In this document: piece after piece, positions 17,887 to 26,785 of the stretch | Numbering within the stretch: the stretch's first letter is position 1 | How the letters are laid out: each line of letters begins with the position of its first letter | From: Azotobacter salinestris | GTDB lineage: Bacteria > Pseudomonadota > Gammaproteobacteria > Pseudomonadales > Pseudomonadaceae | DNA: 64,000 nucleotides | NCBI RefSeq assembly: GCF_009363155.1 | Contig: NZ_CP045302.1 | Location: forward strand, 1,921,001-1,985,000 | Direction of reading: 5' to 3' | Translations under genes and position numbers: made by a program | The notes under the pieces: generated by a model | Seen by the model: only the letters and a program-made list of their open reading frames with translations | Told to the model about the DNA's origin: nothing | Database searches by the model: none

Positions 17887-18537
17887 ATGCGGATTGTATC
17901 AGCGCAGCAGCTGGAAGAATGGCTGGGAAACGGCCGGGTCCTGGAAAAGGACGGACGCGGCCCCAAGGTCGTCGCCCTGGACGACGGGCGCTTCCTGAAA
18001 ATCTTCCATACCCGCCGCCATCCCCTGCTCGCCCGCCTGCAGCCCGCCGCGCGGCGCTTCTCCCGCAATGCCGGGCAGCTCGCAGAGCGCGGCATCCGCA
18101 CGCCACAGGTCATCGAGACCTTCTGGCTGGACCGTGCGGCGGGCCTGAGCGGCTGTCTCTACCACCCGCTTCCGGGAGCCTCCGTGGAGCAGCTGTATCG
18201 CCAGAAGCCGCAGCAGATCGCCGAACTGCTGCCGGCCCTGGCGGACTTCATCCGTCACCTGCACGAGCGCGGGGTCTACTTCCGCTCCCTGCACCTGGGC
18301 AACATCATCCGCATGCCCGACGGCCAGTTCGGCCTGATCGACATCCTCGACCTGCGCTGCCGGCAGGGTGCGCTCGGCGCCTGGCAGGTCAGGCGCAACC
18401 TCGGTCATCTGCGCCGCTATCTGGAGCGGCGCAAGCTGACCGACTTCCCCTTCGACGCGCTGTGCGAACTGTATCGCCATGCGGCCCACAGCCAGGCCAG
18501 CCGCACGGCCCTCGCAGGTCCAGGCAAGACGAAGTGA
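17887..18537 (+). CDS. LPS kinase-like protein with altered catalytic loop
   Basis: A 216-residue member of the LPS kinase superfamily, divergent from msbA as in P. aeruginosa. The catalytic loop reads FRSLHLGN, so the position that is Asp in active relatives is Ser 134, while Asn 139 and the later metal-site Asp 152 (LIDILD) remain. That suggests a pseudokinase or a different chemistry, though the assignment rests on alignment by eye. A GAGGAAC ribosome binding site precedes the ATG. Confidence 0.8.
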   Translation: MRIVSAQQLEEWLGNGRVLEKDGRGPKVVALDDGRFLKIFHTRRHPLLARLQPAARRFSRNAGQLAERGIRTPQVIETFWLDRAAGLSGCLYHPLPGASVEQLYRQKPQQIAELLPALADFIRHLHERGVYFRSLHLGNIIRMPDGQFGLIDILDLRCRQGALGAWQVRRNLGHLRRYLERRKLTDFPFDALCELYRHAAHSQASRTALAGPGKTK

Positions 18538-18574
18538 CGGCAGCGGCTGCGGATATGCACCAAGTCTGGCTGGC

Positions 18575-19813
18575 TCAGGCCGTTTCGCCCTCGGAGGACG
18601 AACACCGCACCCCGAGCAGGATGCCGACCGGAAACCAGAACACCACCCAATAGGGACTCGGGCGATGGAAGACGGCATAGACGTCCGAAACCATTGCCAC
18701 CATGGCAAATGTCAGCAAGGCCAGCCCCAACCGGGCCAGAGGCTCCGCCCTGCACGTCCAGCCCTTCCAGAGCAGACTCGCGAGCAAGGCGACGAACAAC
18801 AGGAAGCCGACGATGCCGTATTCGTACCAGAGCTGCAGGTAAAGGCTATGCGCGTGCTTGACGCTCCAGTTGGCGGGCGGCGGAAAGGTAAAATCGAAGT
18901 CCGCTCCGGCCCCTGCTCCCAGCAACCAGAATGAAGGAAGGCGCTCGCCCCACTCGTCCCAGATCAAGCCACGGCTGCTCAATCCCACCTGGCGCTCGTG
19001 CTGGACCTCCGGCCAGAACGCAAACAGCACGACCGGCAGCAGGAGAGCCCCTGCCCCGAGCAGGCTTCTCGATTTGACATTGGGTAGCAGCAGGAGCATG
19101 ACAAAACAGCCGGCCGCCGTGGCAAACCAGGCACCACGGGAGAAGGTCAGCAGGATGTAGGTGGACAATCCAAGCATGCCCAAGGCCAACAGGCCGGCCT
19201 GCCAGAAACGGACATGAAGCCCGACGAGAAGCCTGGTCGCCAGCACCATGAAAACACCGTAATACAGGCCGGCGACAATGGGATGATCCAGATCGGCAAA
19301 ACCCTTCCAGCCCAGTTCGCTCAGGCGGCCGGAAAAGCGCAACGCCTGATAGTCCAGCGGTTTGCCGAGCACGCCAAACTGATAGTAGAGCGTCAGCCAG
19401 GCAAAAATCGCCGCCATGGCCACGGCCATGGCCGACAGCCCGGTGAAGAGCCGCGCATGCTCGACCAGGCTGGCCACTGCGAATACGTAGAGAAGGACGA
19501 GCAGGACGATCTTGAGCCAATGGGCCGGCTCGCCGGCGGAGCCCGGATTCAGCCATCCCCCCAGCAGAACCCAGACGCACAGTCCGAGCAGAACCCCTCC
19601 GGGCAACTGCCGCCAGAGCCCCACGGACAGACGCCGGGATACCAATAGAAAGAGCGCCGGAACAAACAGCAACAGATGGGTCTGGGTGGCATAACGACTA
19701 CCGTCGTTGTTGAACAGCAGACCGGTCAACTGAACGAAAAGTCCGACGCCCAGAATATACAGGCAAGCATTGGAAAATCGTGACGCCTGGGCCAAGCGCT
19801 GAATGGAACTCAC
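18575..19813 (-). CDS. waaL: O-antigen ligase WaaL
   Basis: A 412-residue polytopic membrane protein with about eleven hydrophobic segments. It has the Wzy_C/WaaL signature region around VKHAHSLYLQLWYEYG, whose His lies in the large periplasmic loop. It joins polymerised O antigen to lipid A-core at the periplasmic face. The frame is open for 37 codons upstream, but a GTG at 19813 is preceded by AAAGGAG at five bases, so I chose it. It is the last gene of the outer-core run reading leftwards. Confidence 0.87.
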   Translation of the reverse strand: MSSIQRLAQASRFSNACLYILGVGLFVQLTGLLFNNDGSRYATQTHLLLFVPALFLLVSRRLSVGLWRQLPGGVLLGLCVWVLLGGWLNPGSAGEPAHWLKIVLLVLLYVFAVASLVEHARLFTGLSAMAVAMAAIFAWLTLYYQFGVLGKPLDYQALRFSGRLSELGWKGFADLDHPIVAGLYYGVFMVLATRLLVGLHVRFWQAGLLALGMLGLSTYILLTFSRGAWFATAAGCFVMLLLLPNVKSRSLLGAGALLLPVVLFAFWPEVQHERQVGLSSRGLIWDEWGERLPSFWLLGAGAGADFDFTFPPPANWSVKHAHSLYLQLWYEYGIVGFLLFVALLASLLWKGWTCRAEPLARLGLALLTFAMVAMVSDVYAVFHRPSPYWVVFWFPVGILLGVRCSSSEGETA

Positions 19814-20068
19814 TTCAACTCCTTTTATTATCGGGAAACCCTTCCTCGCATACAGACCACCCCGTGCGGGCCAATGATCCGGATATGTTTCAGCTCCAAA
19901 AGTGGCGACAAAAATCAAGGCCACTACGAACCTCTCCCTTATCAGGACAGCATGTTCGGCATCCTTGCTGCCATGCCCTCCGAATACGGAAAGGCCGGGA
20001 TCTCGGCAGGAAAACCGTCAAGCACAATGCCCCGGGAGTTTTCTGCATCAGCGGCAACGAAAGACGGA
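19814..20068. other. Intergenic stretch between waaL and galE
   Basis: About 255 bases with no credible gene. Short open frames on both strands have neither start signals nor recognisable protein character. Apart from the AAAGGAG that serves waaL at its left end, no hairpin or promoter stood out. Confidence 0.4.
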
Positions 20069-21091
20069 TCATCCTTCGTAGCCATGCGGATTCATCGACA
20101 GCCAGCGCCAGGTATCGACCATCATGTCGGAAAGGCTTCTCCGTGCCTTCCAGCCCAGTTCCCGCTCCGCCTTGAGAGGGTCTGCCCAACACGTGGCAAC
20201 ATCACCGGGACGACGCCCCACGATGCGATACGGGATGGGGCAACCGCTGGCGCACTCGAAGGCGCGGATCATCTCCAGCACGCTGTAACCTCGCCCCGTG
20301 CCGAGATTCCACACCCCAAGCCCCGTCCTGTCGCTGATTGCCTGCAATGCCTTCAGGTGTCCCTCTGCCAAGTCGACCACGTGGATATAATCACGTACGC
20401 CCGTGCCATCCCGGGTGGGATAATCCCCCCCGAAAACGGCAAGCTCCTTGCGCCTGCCGATGGCGACCTGCCCGATGAAAGGCAGCAGGTTGTTGGGAGT
20501 GCCGCAGGGATCCTCCCCGATCAGCCCGCTGTCATGCGCCCCCACCGGATTGAAATAGCGCAGCAGTGCAATGCCCCAGCGCGGATCTGAAGCCGCCAGA
20601 TCACGTAGAAGCTCCTCGACCATCAGCTTCGAGCGAGCATAGGGGCTGGCTGGCGAACCGGTCGGACAGGCCTCGGACAGCGGTACCTTGCGCGGCTGTC
20701 CATAGACGGTCGCAGAGGAGCTGAAGACCAGCCGAAAGACACCGGCACGCGCCATCGCCCGGCACAGCTGCACGGTGCCGGCCACGTTGTTTTCATAGTA
20801 TTCCAGCGGATTGCGCACACTCTCACCGACGGCCTTGAGTCCGGCGAAATGCAGCACGGCCGTTATCTCGTGCGCGGCGAAAAGAGCCTCCAGCAAGCGG
20901 GCGTCGCGAATATCGCCCTTGATGAGCGTCGGCGCCCTGCCGCAAATCCTGGCTACCCGGACCAGGGACTCGGCCGAGCTGTTGCACAGGTTGTCCAGCA
21001 CCATGACCTCGAAACCCGCGGCCAGCAGAGTCATCACCGTGTGAGAGCCGATATAGCCGGCACCGCCGGTGATCAATAGTGTTTCCGTCAA
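20069..21091 (-). CDS. galE: UDP-glucose 4-epimerase GalE
   Basis: A 340-residue short-chain dehydrogenase-type epimerase interconverting UDP-glucose and UDP-galactose, or the N-acetyl forms. The NAD-binding GGAGYIGSH is at 9-17, the active-site SSSATVYG at 124-131, and the catalytic Tyr 151 and Lys 155 in YARSK. The length is normal. Lying between waaL and a GT8 transferase, it probably supplies UDP-Gal (or UDP-GalNAc) to the outer-core transferases next to it. Confidence 0.93.
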   Translation of the reverse strand: MTETLLITGGAGYIGSHTVMTLLAAGFEVMVLDNLCNSSAESLVRVARICGRAPTLIKGDIRDARLLEALFAAHEITAVLHFAGLKAVGESVRNPLEYYENNVAGTVQLCRAMARAGVFRLVFSSSATVYGQPRKVPLSEACPTGSPASPYARSKLMVEELLRDLAASDPRWGIALLRYFNPVGAHDSGLIGEDPCGTPNNLLPFIGQVAIGRRKELAVFGGDYPTRDGTGVRDYIHVVDLAEGHLKALQAISDRTGLGVWNLGTGRGYSVLEMIRAFECASGCPIPYRIVGRRPGDVATCWADPLKAERELGWKARRSLSDMMVDTWRWLSMNPHGYEG

Positions 21092-21167
21092 GAGCGACTG
21101 CCATTCACACGCGATGGGACAGCGGCCAGATGCACTGGCCGTGAATCTTTCCAGAACGGCAAAACCA

Positions 21168-22148
21168 CTAGCCCGTCATATACTTCTTGTGCAGGAACTT
21201 GCCGTACCATAACAACCCGCTCAGCCAGCGCCCCTGTTGAAACATGAGCCGGTACATGAACCGCGAGTAGACATAGATCTCTCGAGGGGTAAAGCTGTCA
21301 TCCAGAGACTCCCCGGCCCAGGGCGACAGAGCCTGATACTTGAGGAACAACTCCTTCGACTGATGAGGGTTCCAGTTGCGCCAGGGCTTCATCGGACCGA
21401 TGAAGTGGACGAACCTGGTATCCGGCGGAACATCCATGTCGACCTTGCCCTTTTTCAGCTTGCCGGTCAGACCATATTGATGGTTCCAGACCCTGTCGGC
21501 TATTCGCACGTCGCCATCGAGCACCAGGTTGAGAGCATCCTGATCGGAATATCGGAGATTCAGGACAGGATCGGCTATCTTCTCCAGAGCCTGGCGTGAT
21601 ACGTCCCTGGCAATCCAGCGGGGGATGTTGATATACAGAACGCCGGAGTTGAAATAGTTGCCCAGTATCTGCCCCTTCTTGGCCAATCCGGCCCGCTTCG
21701 ACTCTGCACCGGTATCGCGGACCACGGCAGCAGTCTGCTGGCTGATATCCAGTTGCAATAAGCCGGAAATATCACCAACGCACAGAATATCCGCGTCGAG
21801 ATAAAGCACCCTGTCGGCTACATCCTTGAGTGCCTCGGGAATCAGCAGCCGAATGTAGGCCGCCTTTGAAATATGGGCCTGTCCCTTGGCCGCTGCCGGG
21901 TCTTTGACATTCATCAGCTCATCGACCAGGTGCAGCTTGACCGGCCTCTCGAAAGTCCGCTCCAGTTGCTCCAGACACGCACGACTGTTCGGCGAAATCC
22001 TGGAAATGAAAACATGGAAGACCAGATTCAGCCCGGGGTTGTTTTCAACAATGGAGGCAATGGTTACCCCCATGGGGTGCAGATACTTTTCGTCCACACC
22101 AAAGGCAATATGCAGAAGATCGGTACTTTTTATAGTGGTGACGGACAT
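21168..22148 (-). CDS. GT8 family glycosyltransferase (LPS outer core)
   Basis: A 326-residue GT-A fold transferase of family 8, related to the enterobacterial WaaI/WaaJ/WaaO core galactosyl- and glucosyltransferases. The metal- and nucleotide-binding DXD motif is DAD at 118-120 (VLYLDADILCVGD). The C-terminal HFIGPMKPW and the basic, aromatic tail resemble WaaI/J. The donor is likely UDP-Gal or UDP-Glc, in keeping with galE downstream. The ATG at 22148 follows a GGGGGAAAT ribosome binding site; 21 upstream in-frame codons were excluded. Confidence 0.88.
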   Translation of the reverse strand: MSVTTIKSTDLLHIAFGVDEKYLHPMGVTIASIVENNPGLNLVFHVFISRISPNSRACLEQLERTFERPVKLHLVDELMNVKDPAAAKGQAHISKAAYIRLLIPEALKDVADRVLYLDADILCVGDISGLLQLDISQQTAAVVRDTGAESKRAGLAKKGQILGNYFNSGVLYINIPRWIARDVSRQALEKIADPVLNLRYSDQDALNLVLDGDVRIADRVWNHQYGLTGKLKKGKVDMDVPPDTRFVHFIGPMKPWRNWNPHQSKELFLKYQALSPWAGESLDDSFTPREIYVYSRFMYRLMFQQGRWLSGLLWYGKFLHKKYMTG

Positions 22149-22334
22149 GATTTCCCCCGAATCGAAACGCACTCGAGCAGGACGAACCGCTCGCAGGCAA
22201 GCTGCTGCCAATACTCATGAGAACCAAGGCAGGTCCCTGCGTCCATTCGCCCAGTGATGGGGGGCCTGACCCGACAGCTTCCGGGCAGTGCATGAAAAGT
22301 TGGTAACGCTCTTTCAGACAAGATGTAAGAGCCC

Positions 22335-23486
22335 TCAGGCTTGCATTCTGCGTGCAACTTCCTGCAAATGCTCGATATCGGCATCCTGCCAGCGTCCCGG
22401 CACACAGTACACATTCCTCAAATAGAGCAGGAAGCTTTTTCGCAAGCCATCGTCGATGGGCCAGTCGGGAAACTGCCTGGCGATACGCACGAGTTCGTCG
22501 GCCGAGTCCGCATGCATGACCACGCCCTCGACGTTGAAGAATGCCTGCCCCAGCGTTACCACCGGCTTGCCGAGGAGAATGCTTTCCAGCCCTACGGTGG
22601 AGTTCAGAGTGACCACGAACTGGCTGCCCTCGATCAACTCCTGGGTACTGTTGCCGTTGGCGAACAGCAGGCGCTCATGGGTGCGACGATGCAATTCGGG
22701 ATAGGACTCGCGGCTGGAGGGGTGCTCCTTGAAAACCACGGACAGGCCCGTTTCGGCGGCCAGCCGCTCGCCCAGGGCGAAGAGTTCGCGCATGTTGCCT
22801 ACCCAGGGCGAGAACAGGCGCACCTGGGTATCGCGGTCGTCCTGGAAGGGTATGAATATGTACCGCTGGGGCAGTGCGATAGGCTGCAAGCCGGTATTGC
22901 GCGGCTTGCGCGGCACCAGGACGATCTCGCCGCCCGGCTCGTCGCCCAGAGTGGCCGCATAGCGCCGATAGAAATCGGCATCCCGCGGTACGGAGTTGTG
23001 GAAGTTGACCCCCCGGAAATCGAGCGTCGTGGTGTTGGGCAACAGGCCATTCTCGAAGAAGAAGGTGCGACAGCCCTCCGGCAGCAGAGCCCTCAGCAGC
23101 TGGCAATAGCGATGAGAGCCGTTCCACATGACCAGCGCCGCGGGATGCTCACGGTCCAGCAGTGCCTGGATGCTCAGTGCCGTCCAGAGCAGCTCCAGGC
23201 GCAGCAGCAGCCGATAGAACGGGCCCTCCGGCTTGCGCTTGACACGGCGCTCCTGACATTTCTCGTCGATCAGCCGCGCCCAGTCGATGCGCTTGACAAT
23301 GGCCGGCAACCGCCAGGGGCGCGGCCAAGGCAGATCCGCCGGAGTCACCACCCTGCCACGGAGTTCGGTCGCATCCAGAAGCTTCTGGAAATAAATGCTC
23401 TGATGCTTGGCCAGAGAAAAAAACAAGAAATGCCCCATAAACGAATTCCGCAGCCCCTGCTCCATCATGCCAATCATTGATGCCAT
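22335..23486 (-). CDS. Capsule-type glycosyltransferase (KpsS/LipB-like)
   Basis: A 383-residue protein resembling the capsule polysaccharide biosynthesis family (KpsS/LipB). It has FFFENGLLPNTTTLDFRGVN and the C-terminal run with ELIEGSQFVVTLNSTVGLES then ILLGKPVVTLG, the usual nucleotide-binding half of these GT-B proteins. KpsS enzymes add Kdo in capsule linkers. Whether this one uses Kdo or another donor for the core cannot be told. The start was set at the ATG with GGAG six bases upstream (23486). Another ATG nine codons earlier is less well supported, and later Mets are possible. Confidence 0.75.
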   Translation of the reverse strand: MASMIGMMEQGLRNSFMGHFLFFSLAKHQSIYFQKLLDATELRGRVVTPADLPWPRPWRLPAIVKRIDWARLIDEKCQERRVKRKPEGPFYRLLLRLELLWTALSIQALLDREHPAALVMWNGSHRYCQLLRALLPEGCRTFFFENGLLPNTTTLDFRGVNFHNSVPRDADFYRRYAATLGDEPGGEIVLVPRKPRNTGLQPIALPQRYIFIPFQDDRDTQVRLFSPWVGNMRELFALGERLAAETGLSVVFKEHPSSRESYPELHRRTHERLLFANGNSTQELIEGSQFVVTLNSTVGLESILLGKPVVTLGQAFFNVEGVVMHADSADELVRIARQFPDWPIDDGLRKSFLLYLRNVYCVPGRWQDADIEHLQEVARRMQA

Positions 23487-23627
23487 GAAAGCTCCGCAAG
23501 CCAGCCCTTGCATGGCGCCACCGCGCGCTCAGGGGAGAACTCCGGTCCGACTTTCGACAGCCTGCTCATTACACTCTTCGCAAGTGAGCTGCCCCCATGG
23601 GCGGCTTCCATCCGCTCGAGTCACTTT

Positions 23628-24344
23628 TCACCCATACCGGATTCTGGCCAGCAGACGCTCCAGAAACTGGCGGGATTTGAACCTGGGTTTGCGCATTACC
23701 TGCTCGATGTCGCTCAGGTCCATGAGCCGCTGACGCGCCAAGGTGGGCTTCACCATGAGCCCACGAACTTCCGGCAGCAGCACCTCGGAGTAGTACCAGT
23801 CGAGCGGCAGCCCGGACAGGGGCGCCTCGGCGAGAATCCGCTCGTAGAGCTCCGCCTTGACCATGTAGGCATGGGTCAAACGCATGCGCGTCACCGACAG
23901 CAGGTTCGCCGCGACCTTCCGCTTCGCCCCGCCCTTCTTGAAGGTGCCGCCGAGATACAGCATGTCCCACCCTTTTCCCTGCAGCTGGGCCTGCACGCGC
24001 CTGAGTACGGCCTGGGCATAGGGCTCGAATTCGCAGTCATCCTCCATGATCAGCACCGCCGGCCAGCCGTTGTCCCTGGCCTTGGCGATCACGCCGAGAT
24101 GACTGCGCATGCAGGCCCAGGTCCCCAGCAGCTTGCGCTCGAACCCGGGACTCTCGCCATCGGCGCGCAGCAGGAACTCCCGCAACGCCGTGGATGGCGG
24201 GTCGCCCTCCAGATTGTGCAGGGAAACCGCGGGAAAACGCTCCGCCTGCACACCCATGTCACGTAAAGACGCCTCCATGCGAGCCCAACGGTCCGGCCTG
24301 CCGTCCAGATTGATGACGCAGGCAAAATCAAACGGCCAGCTCAC
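23628..24344 (-). CDS. GT25 family glycosyltransferase
   Basis: A 238-residue LPS glycosyltransferase of family 25 (LgtB/Lex1 type, usually galactosyltransferases). The N-terminal INLDGRPDRW (11-20) and the acidic EDD at 101-103 in LIMEDDCEF are the family hallmarks. The later TGGAYM-type region appears here as TRMRLTHAYMVK. I used the GTG at 24344, which has GAGGA seven bases upstream and avoids overlapping the preceding gene. Longer in-frame starts run into that gene. It is likely co-transcribed with its neighbours in the outer-core block. Confidence 0.85.
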   Translation of the reverse strand: MSWPFDFACVINLDGRPDRWARMEASLRDMGVQAERFPAVSLHNLEGDPPSTALREFLLRADGESPGFERKLLGTWACMRSHLGVIAKARDNGWPAVLIMEDDCEFEPYAQAVLRRVQAQLQGKGWDMLYLGGTFKKGGAKRKVAANLLSVTRMRLTHAYMVKAELYERILAEAPLSGLPLDWYYSEVLLPEVRGLMVKPTLARQRLMDLSDIEQVMRKPRFKSRQFLERLLARIRYG

Positions 24345-24378
24345 TGTGTGATCCTCGATTAAGTCCGGTAAAACCCGC

Positions 24379-25653
24379 TCATGAGACGGAGCCGTCGAGC
24401 GGCTGGCCCGGGACAGCGTCCCCCTGAAGGAGACGGCCAAGCAGTTCGATGGTCTGCTCCAGACCGCAAACCCCATGGGCCAGGTGATATTCGGCGAATT
24501 CCCGCGCCTTTTCGAGGCTTGCAAGGTAATGCTCCTCGATCCAGGCCACACGCTGCGTCAAGGCCGCGAGGGAGTCGATCCGCCCGCCGAAGAAACGCTC
24601 CTGGGCGAAGATGTCCCGATCGTCGCCGGCATTGACATAGATGACCGGCCGCCGCGCCAGCGCCGCCTCGACCACCGCATTGGACATGATGTTGACCACC
24701 ACACCGGCTCGCCCGAGGGCCTCGGCCAGAGTGCAGCCGGCCGGCAGGACCTCGATATGGGCGTGCTGCGCGGCCGCTTCCTGCCAGAACGGCACCTTGC
24801 TGCGCGGATGGGCCTTGACCAGCACCCGGTAGTGCGGATTGTCCGCGGCCCAGTCCCTGAGCAGCGCATAGGTGCGCTGGTAGCCGGCCTCCTTCTCCTT
24901 GTCGGGGCCGACCCCAAGAATCAGCAGGGTACGCAGCGCCGCATCGGCCGGCGGCAGATCGTAGGCGCGGTCGATCATGTGCGAGCCGGACAGCACCGCC
25001 CGGGTGTCGCCGAAGCGCAGGGGCCGCTCGCGCAGCGCGTCCAGCGAACTCTGGCCGAACAGGAAGTAGTAGTCGTAATCGGTCATGCCCAGGCGCCGCG
25101 AGTCTTCCAGAGTGGTGGCATGGGCCAGGTGTACCAGCGGACGGCCAAGACGGTTGAGCGACAGGCGTAGGAACGGGCTGTACAGACTGCCGTTACGGTC
25201 GTTGATCAGCAGCTTGGGATCGTGGCGCTCGATCAGCCATTCGGCGTAGGCGGCGTAGCCGAAATAGCGCAGCGGCACCGGCTGCGGCGGACGCGCCAGC
25301 ATGTGTCCGGCGATGACCGCCCGCGGATCTTCCTGGGCGATCTCGACCAAGTGGTGACCGGCACCGCGCAAGGCCGCGATCAGGTGTTTCTTGCGCTGCA
25401 GCGGAATCACCTTGGGCGCCCCCTGCAACAGCAGGAAGTCGCAGGACTCGCTTTCACGGCTAGCTTTCGACAGGCCAAGGTGTGCCCGTATGCCGAATAT
25501 CAGGTCGAGCAGCGCCTCGCGGCCAAAACGCAGCGCAGCACCCGGCCAGGCGTGGCGCTCGCGCAGCAGCCGCCAGCGATAGCGATCCAGCATGCGGGCC
25601 CTGCGCGCCCAGGCACCTTCGCCCGGCGGAGCGATACGAATGGGTTCGGCCAT
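24379..25653 (-). CDS. Putative capsule/teichoic-type glycosyltransferase of the LPS outer core
   Basis: A 424-residue soluble protein. The N-terminal half is distinctive (GHMLARPPQPVPLRYFGYAA, KLLINDRNGSLYSPFLRL). The C-terminal half has VLVKAHPRSKVPFW then IMSNAVVEAALARRPVIYVN, the pattern of capsule-synthesis and CDP-glycerol-type GT-B transferases. The donor and acceptor are unknown. It lies four bases from the stop of the wapH-type gene, so it belongs to the same transcript and is the first gene of the variable outer-core block. Confidence 0.68.
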   Translation of the reverse strand: MAEPIRIAPPGEGAWARRARMLDRYRWRLLRERHAWPGAALRFGREALLDLIFGIRAHLGLSKASRESESCDFLLLQGAPKVIPLQRKKHLIAALRGAGHHLVEIAQEDPRAVIAGHMLARPPQPVPLRYFGYAAYAEWLIERHDPKLLINDRNGSLYSPFLRLSLNRLGRPLVHLAHATTLEDSRRLGMTDYDYYFLFGQSSLDALRERPLRFGDTRAVLSGSHMIDRAYDLPPADAALRTLLILGVGPDKEKEAGYQRTYALLRDWAADNPHYRVLVKAHPRSKVPFWQEAAAQHAHIEVLPAGCTLAEALGRAGVVVNIMSNAVVEAALARRPVIYVNAGDDRDIFAQERFFGGRIDSLAALTQRVAWIEEHYLASLEKAREFAEYHLAHGVCGLEQTIELLGRLLQGDAVPGQPLDGSVS

Positions 25654-25657
25654 GAGG

Positions 25658-26785
25658 TCAGTCCAGCACGAAGGGGGCGGTCATCGGCAGCGCCCAGAAG
25701 CGCCGGGCCACCGCCTGGTCGGAGAAGCGCTCCTGCAGCCGTCGCTCCATGGCCTGCTCGCAGGCGGCGCGGGCGGCCTCGTCGAGGCCGGCGAGACGCA
25801 CCAGGCCCGCGGCCAGCGCCGCCGCATCGCCCAGCGGAAACAGCGTACCGGCGCCCTCGACCACTTCCTTGCCGCCGCCGCAGTCGGTGGCGATCAGCGG
25901 CACGCCGGCGGCCATCGCTTCCAGCAGCACCATGCCGAACGGCTCGTGGTCGGAACTCAGCGCGAAGACGTCGAAGGCCCTGAAGTAGCGCCGGGCCTCG
26001 GGAACCTGCCCGAGAAAGCGCACCTGGCGGTCGATGCCCAGCGTGCCGGCCAGGGTTTTCAGCTCGGCCTCCAGCCGGCCACTGCCGAGGATCGCCAGCA
26101 GGCTGCCTGCAGGCAGCTGCGGCAGCGCTTCAGCGAAGCCGCGCAACAGGGTGGCCTGGTCCTTGTCCGGATGCAGCCGGCCGACGTTGCCGACGACCCA
26201 GGCCTCCTCCGGCAGCTCCAGCGCCTGGCGGGCCACCCGACGCTCCAGCTGCACGGCCTTGAGGGCCGCCACATCGATGCGGTTGTACAGGGTCTCGATA
26301 CGCTCGGCCGGCCAGGATGGCAGGCAGGCGCGCATGTCGTCGCGCACCGCGTCCGACACGCCGAGCAGGCTCAGGCGCCCGCGGAAGAAATGGGCGAACA
26401 GCCGCCGCGACAACCGCCGGTAGTCGTCGAAGGCATGATGCACGGCGATCACCGGCAGGCCGCTGGCCAGCAGGGCGACGTAGGCCGGCTTGAAGCGATG
26501 GGCGATGCACAGGCGGAAATCGCGCCCGCGCAGGATGCGCTTCAGCTCGCGGATGGCGGCGAGCTTGAGGCCGCGCACATCCCTGCTGTCATAGCCGAGG
26601 AAGACCACCTCGTCGGAGGCGCTGCCCTGCGCCGCCTCGATGCTGGGCTCGCCAGTCAGGTAGACGGTGGTGACCTTGTACGGGGTGCCGGCGAACAGCT
26701 GCGCGTACTGCCGGGCGCAGTCGAGGAAAGGCCCGTCGTAGCCGTGGCAGAACTGCAGGACCCGCGGCCCCTCAGATGGCGTCAT
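25658..26785 (-). CDS. wapH: GT4 family glycosyltransferase (WapH type)
   Basis: A 375-residue GT-B transferase of family 4. The donor-binding EPFGMVLLEAMAAGVPLIAT stretch with its E-x7-E pair is clear, as is GNVGRLHPDKDQ before it. In P. aeruginosa the gene in this position beside the carbamoyltransferase is wapH, which acts in outer-core assembly; the name rests on position and recalled similarity. Its start overlaps the carbamoyltransferase stop by 14 bases, a sign of translational coupling. Confidence 0.85.
   Translation of the reverse strand: MTPSEGPRVLQFCHGYDGPFLDCARQYAQLFAGTPYKVTTVYLTGEPSIEAAQGSASDEVVFLGYDSRDVRGLKLAAIRELKRILRGRDFRLCIAHRFKPAYVALLASGLPVIAVHHAFDDYRRLSRRLFAHFFRGRLSLLGVSDAVRDDMRACLPSWPAERIETLYNRIDVAALKAVQLERRVARQALELPEEAWVVGNVGRLHPDKDQATLLRGFAEALPQLPAGSLLAILGSGRLEAELKTLAGTLGIDRQVRFLGQVPEARRYFRAFDVFALSSDHEPFGMVLLEAMAAGVPLIATDCGGGKEVVEGAGTLFPLGDAAALAAGLVRLAGLDEAARAACEQAMERRLQERFSDQAVARRFWALPMTAPFVLD

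Noticed and set aside
19780-20192. Short open frames between waaL and galE
   Set aside because: No start signals, Ser/Arg-rich translation and partial overlap with galE; not supportable as genes.
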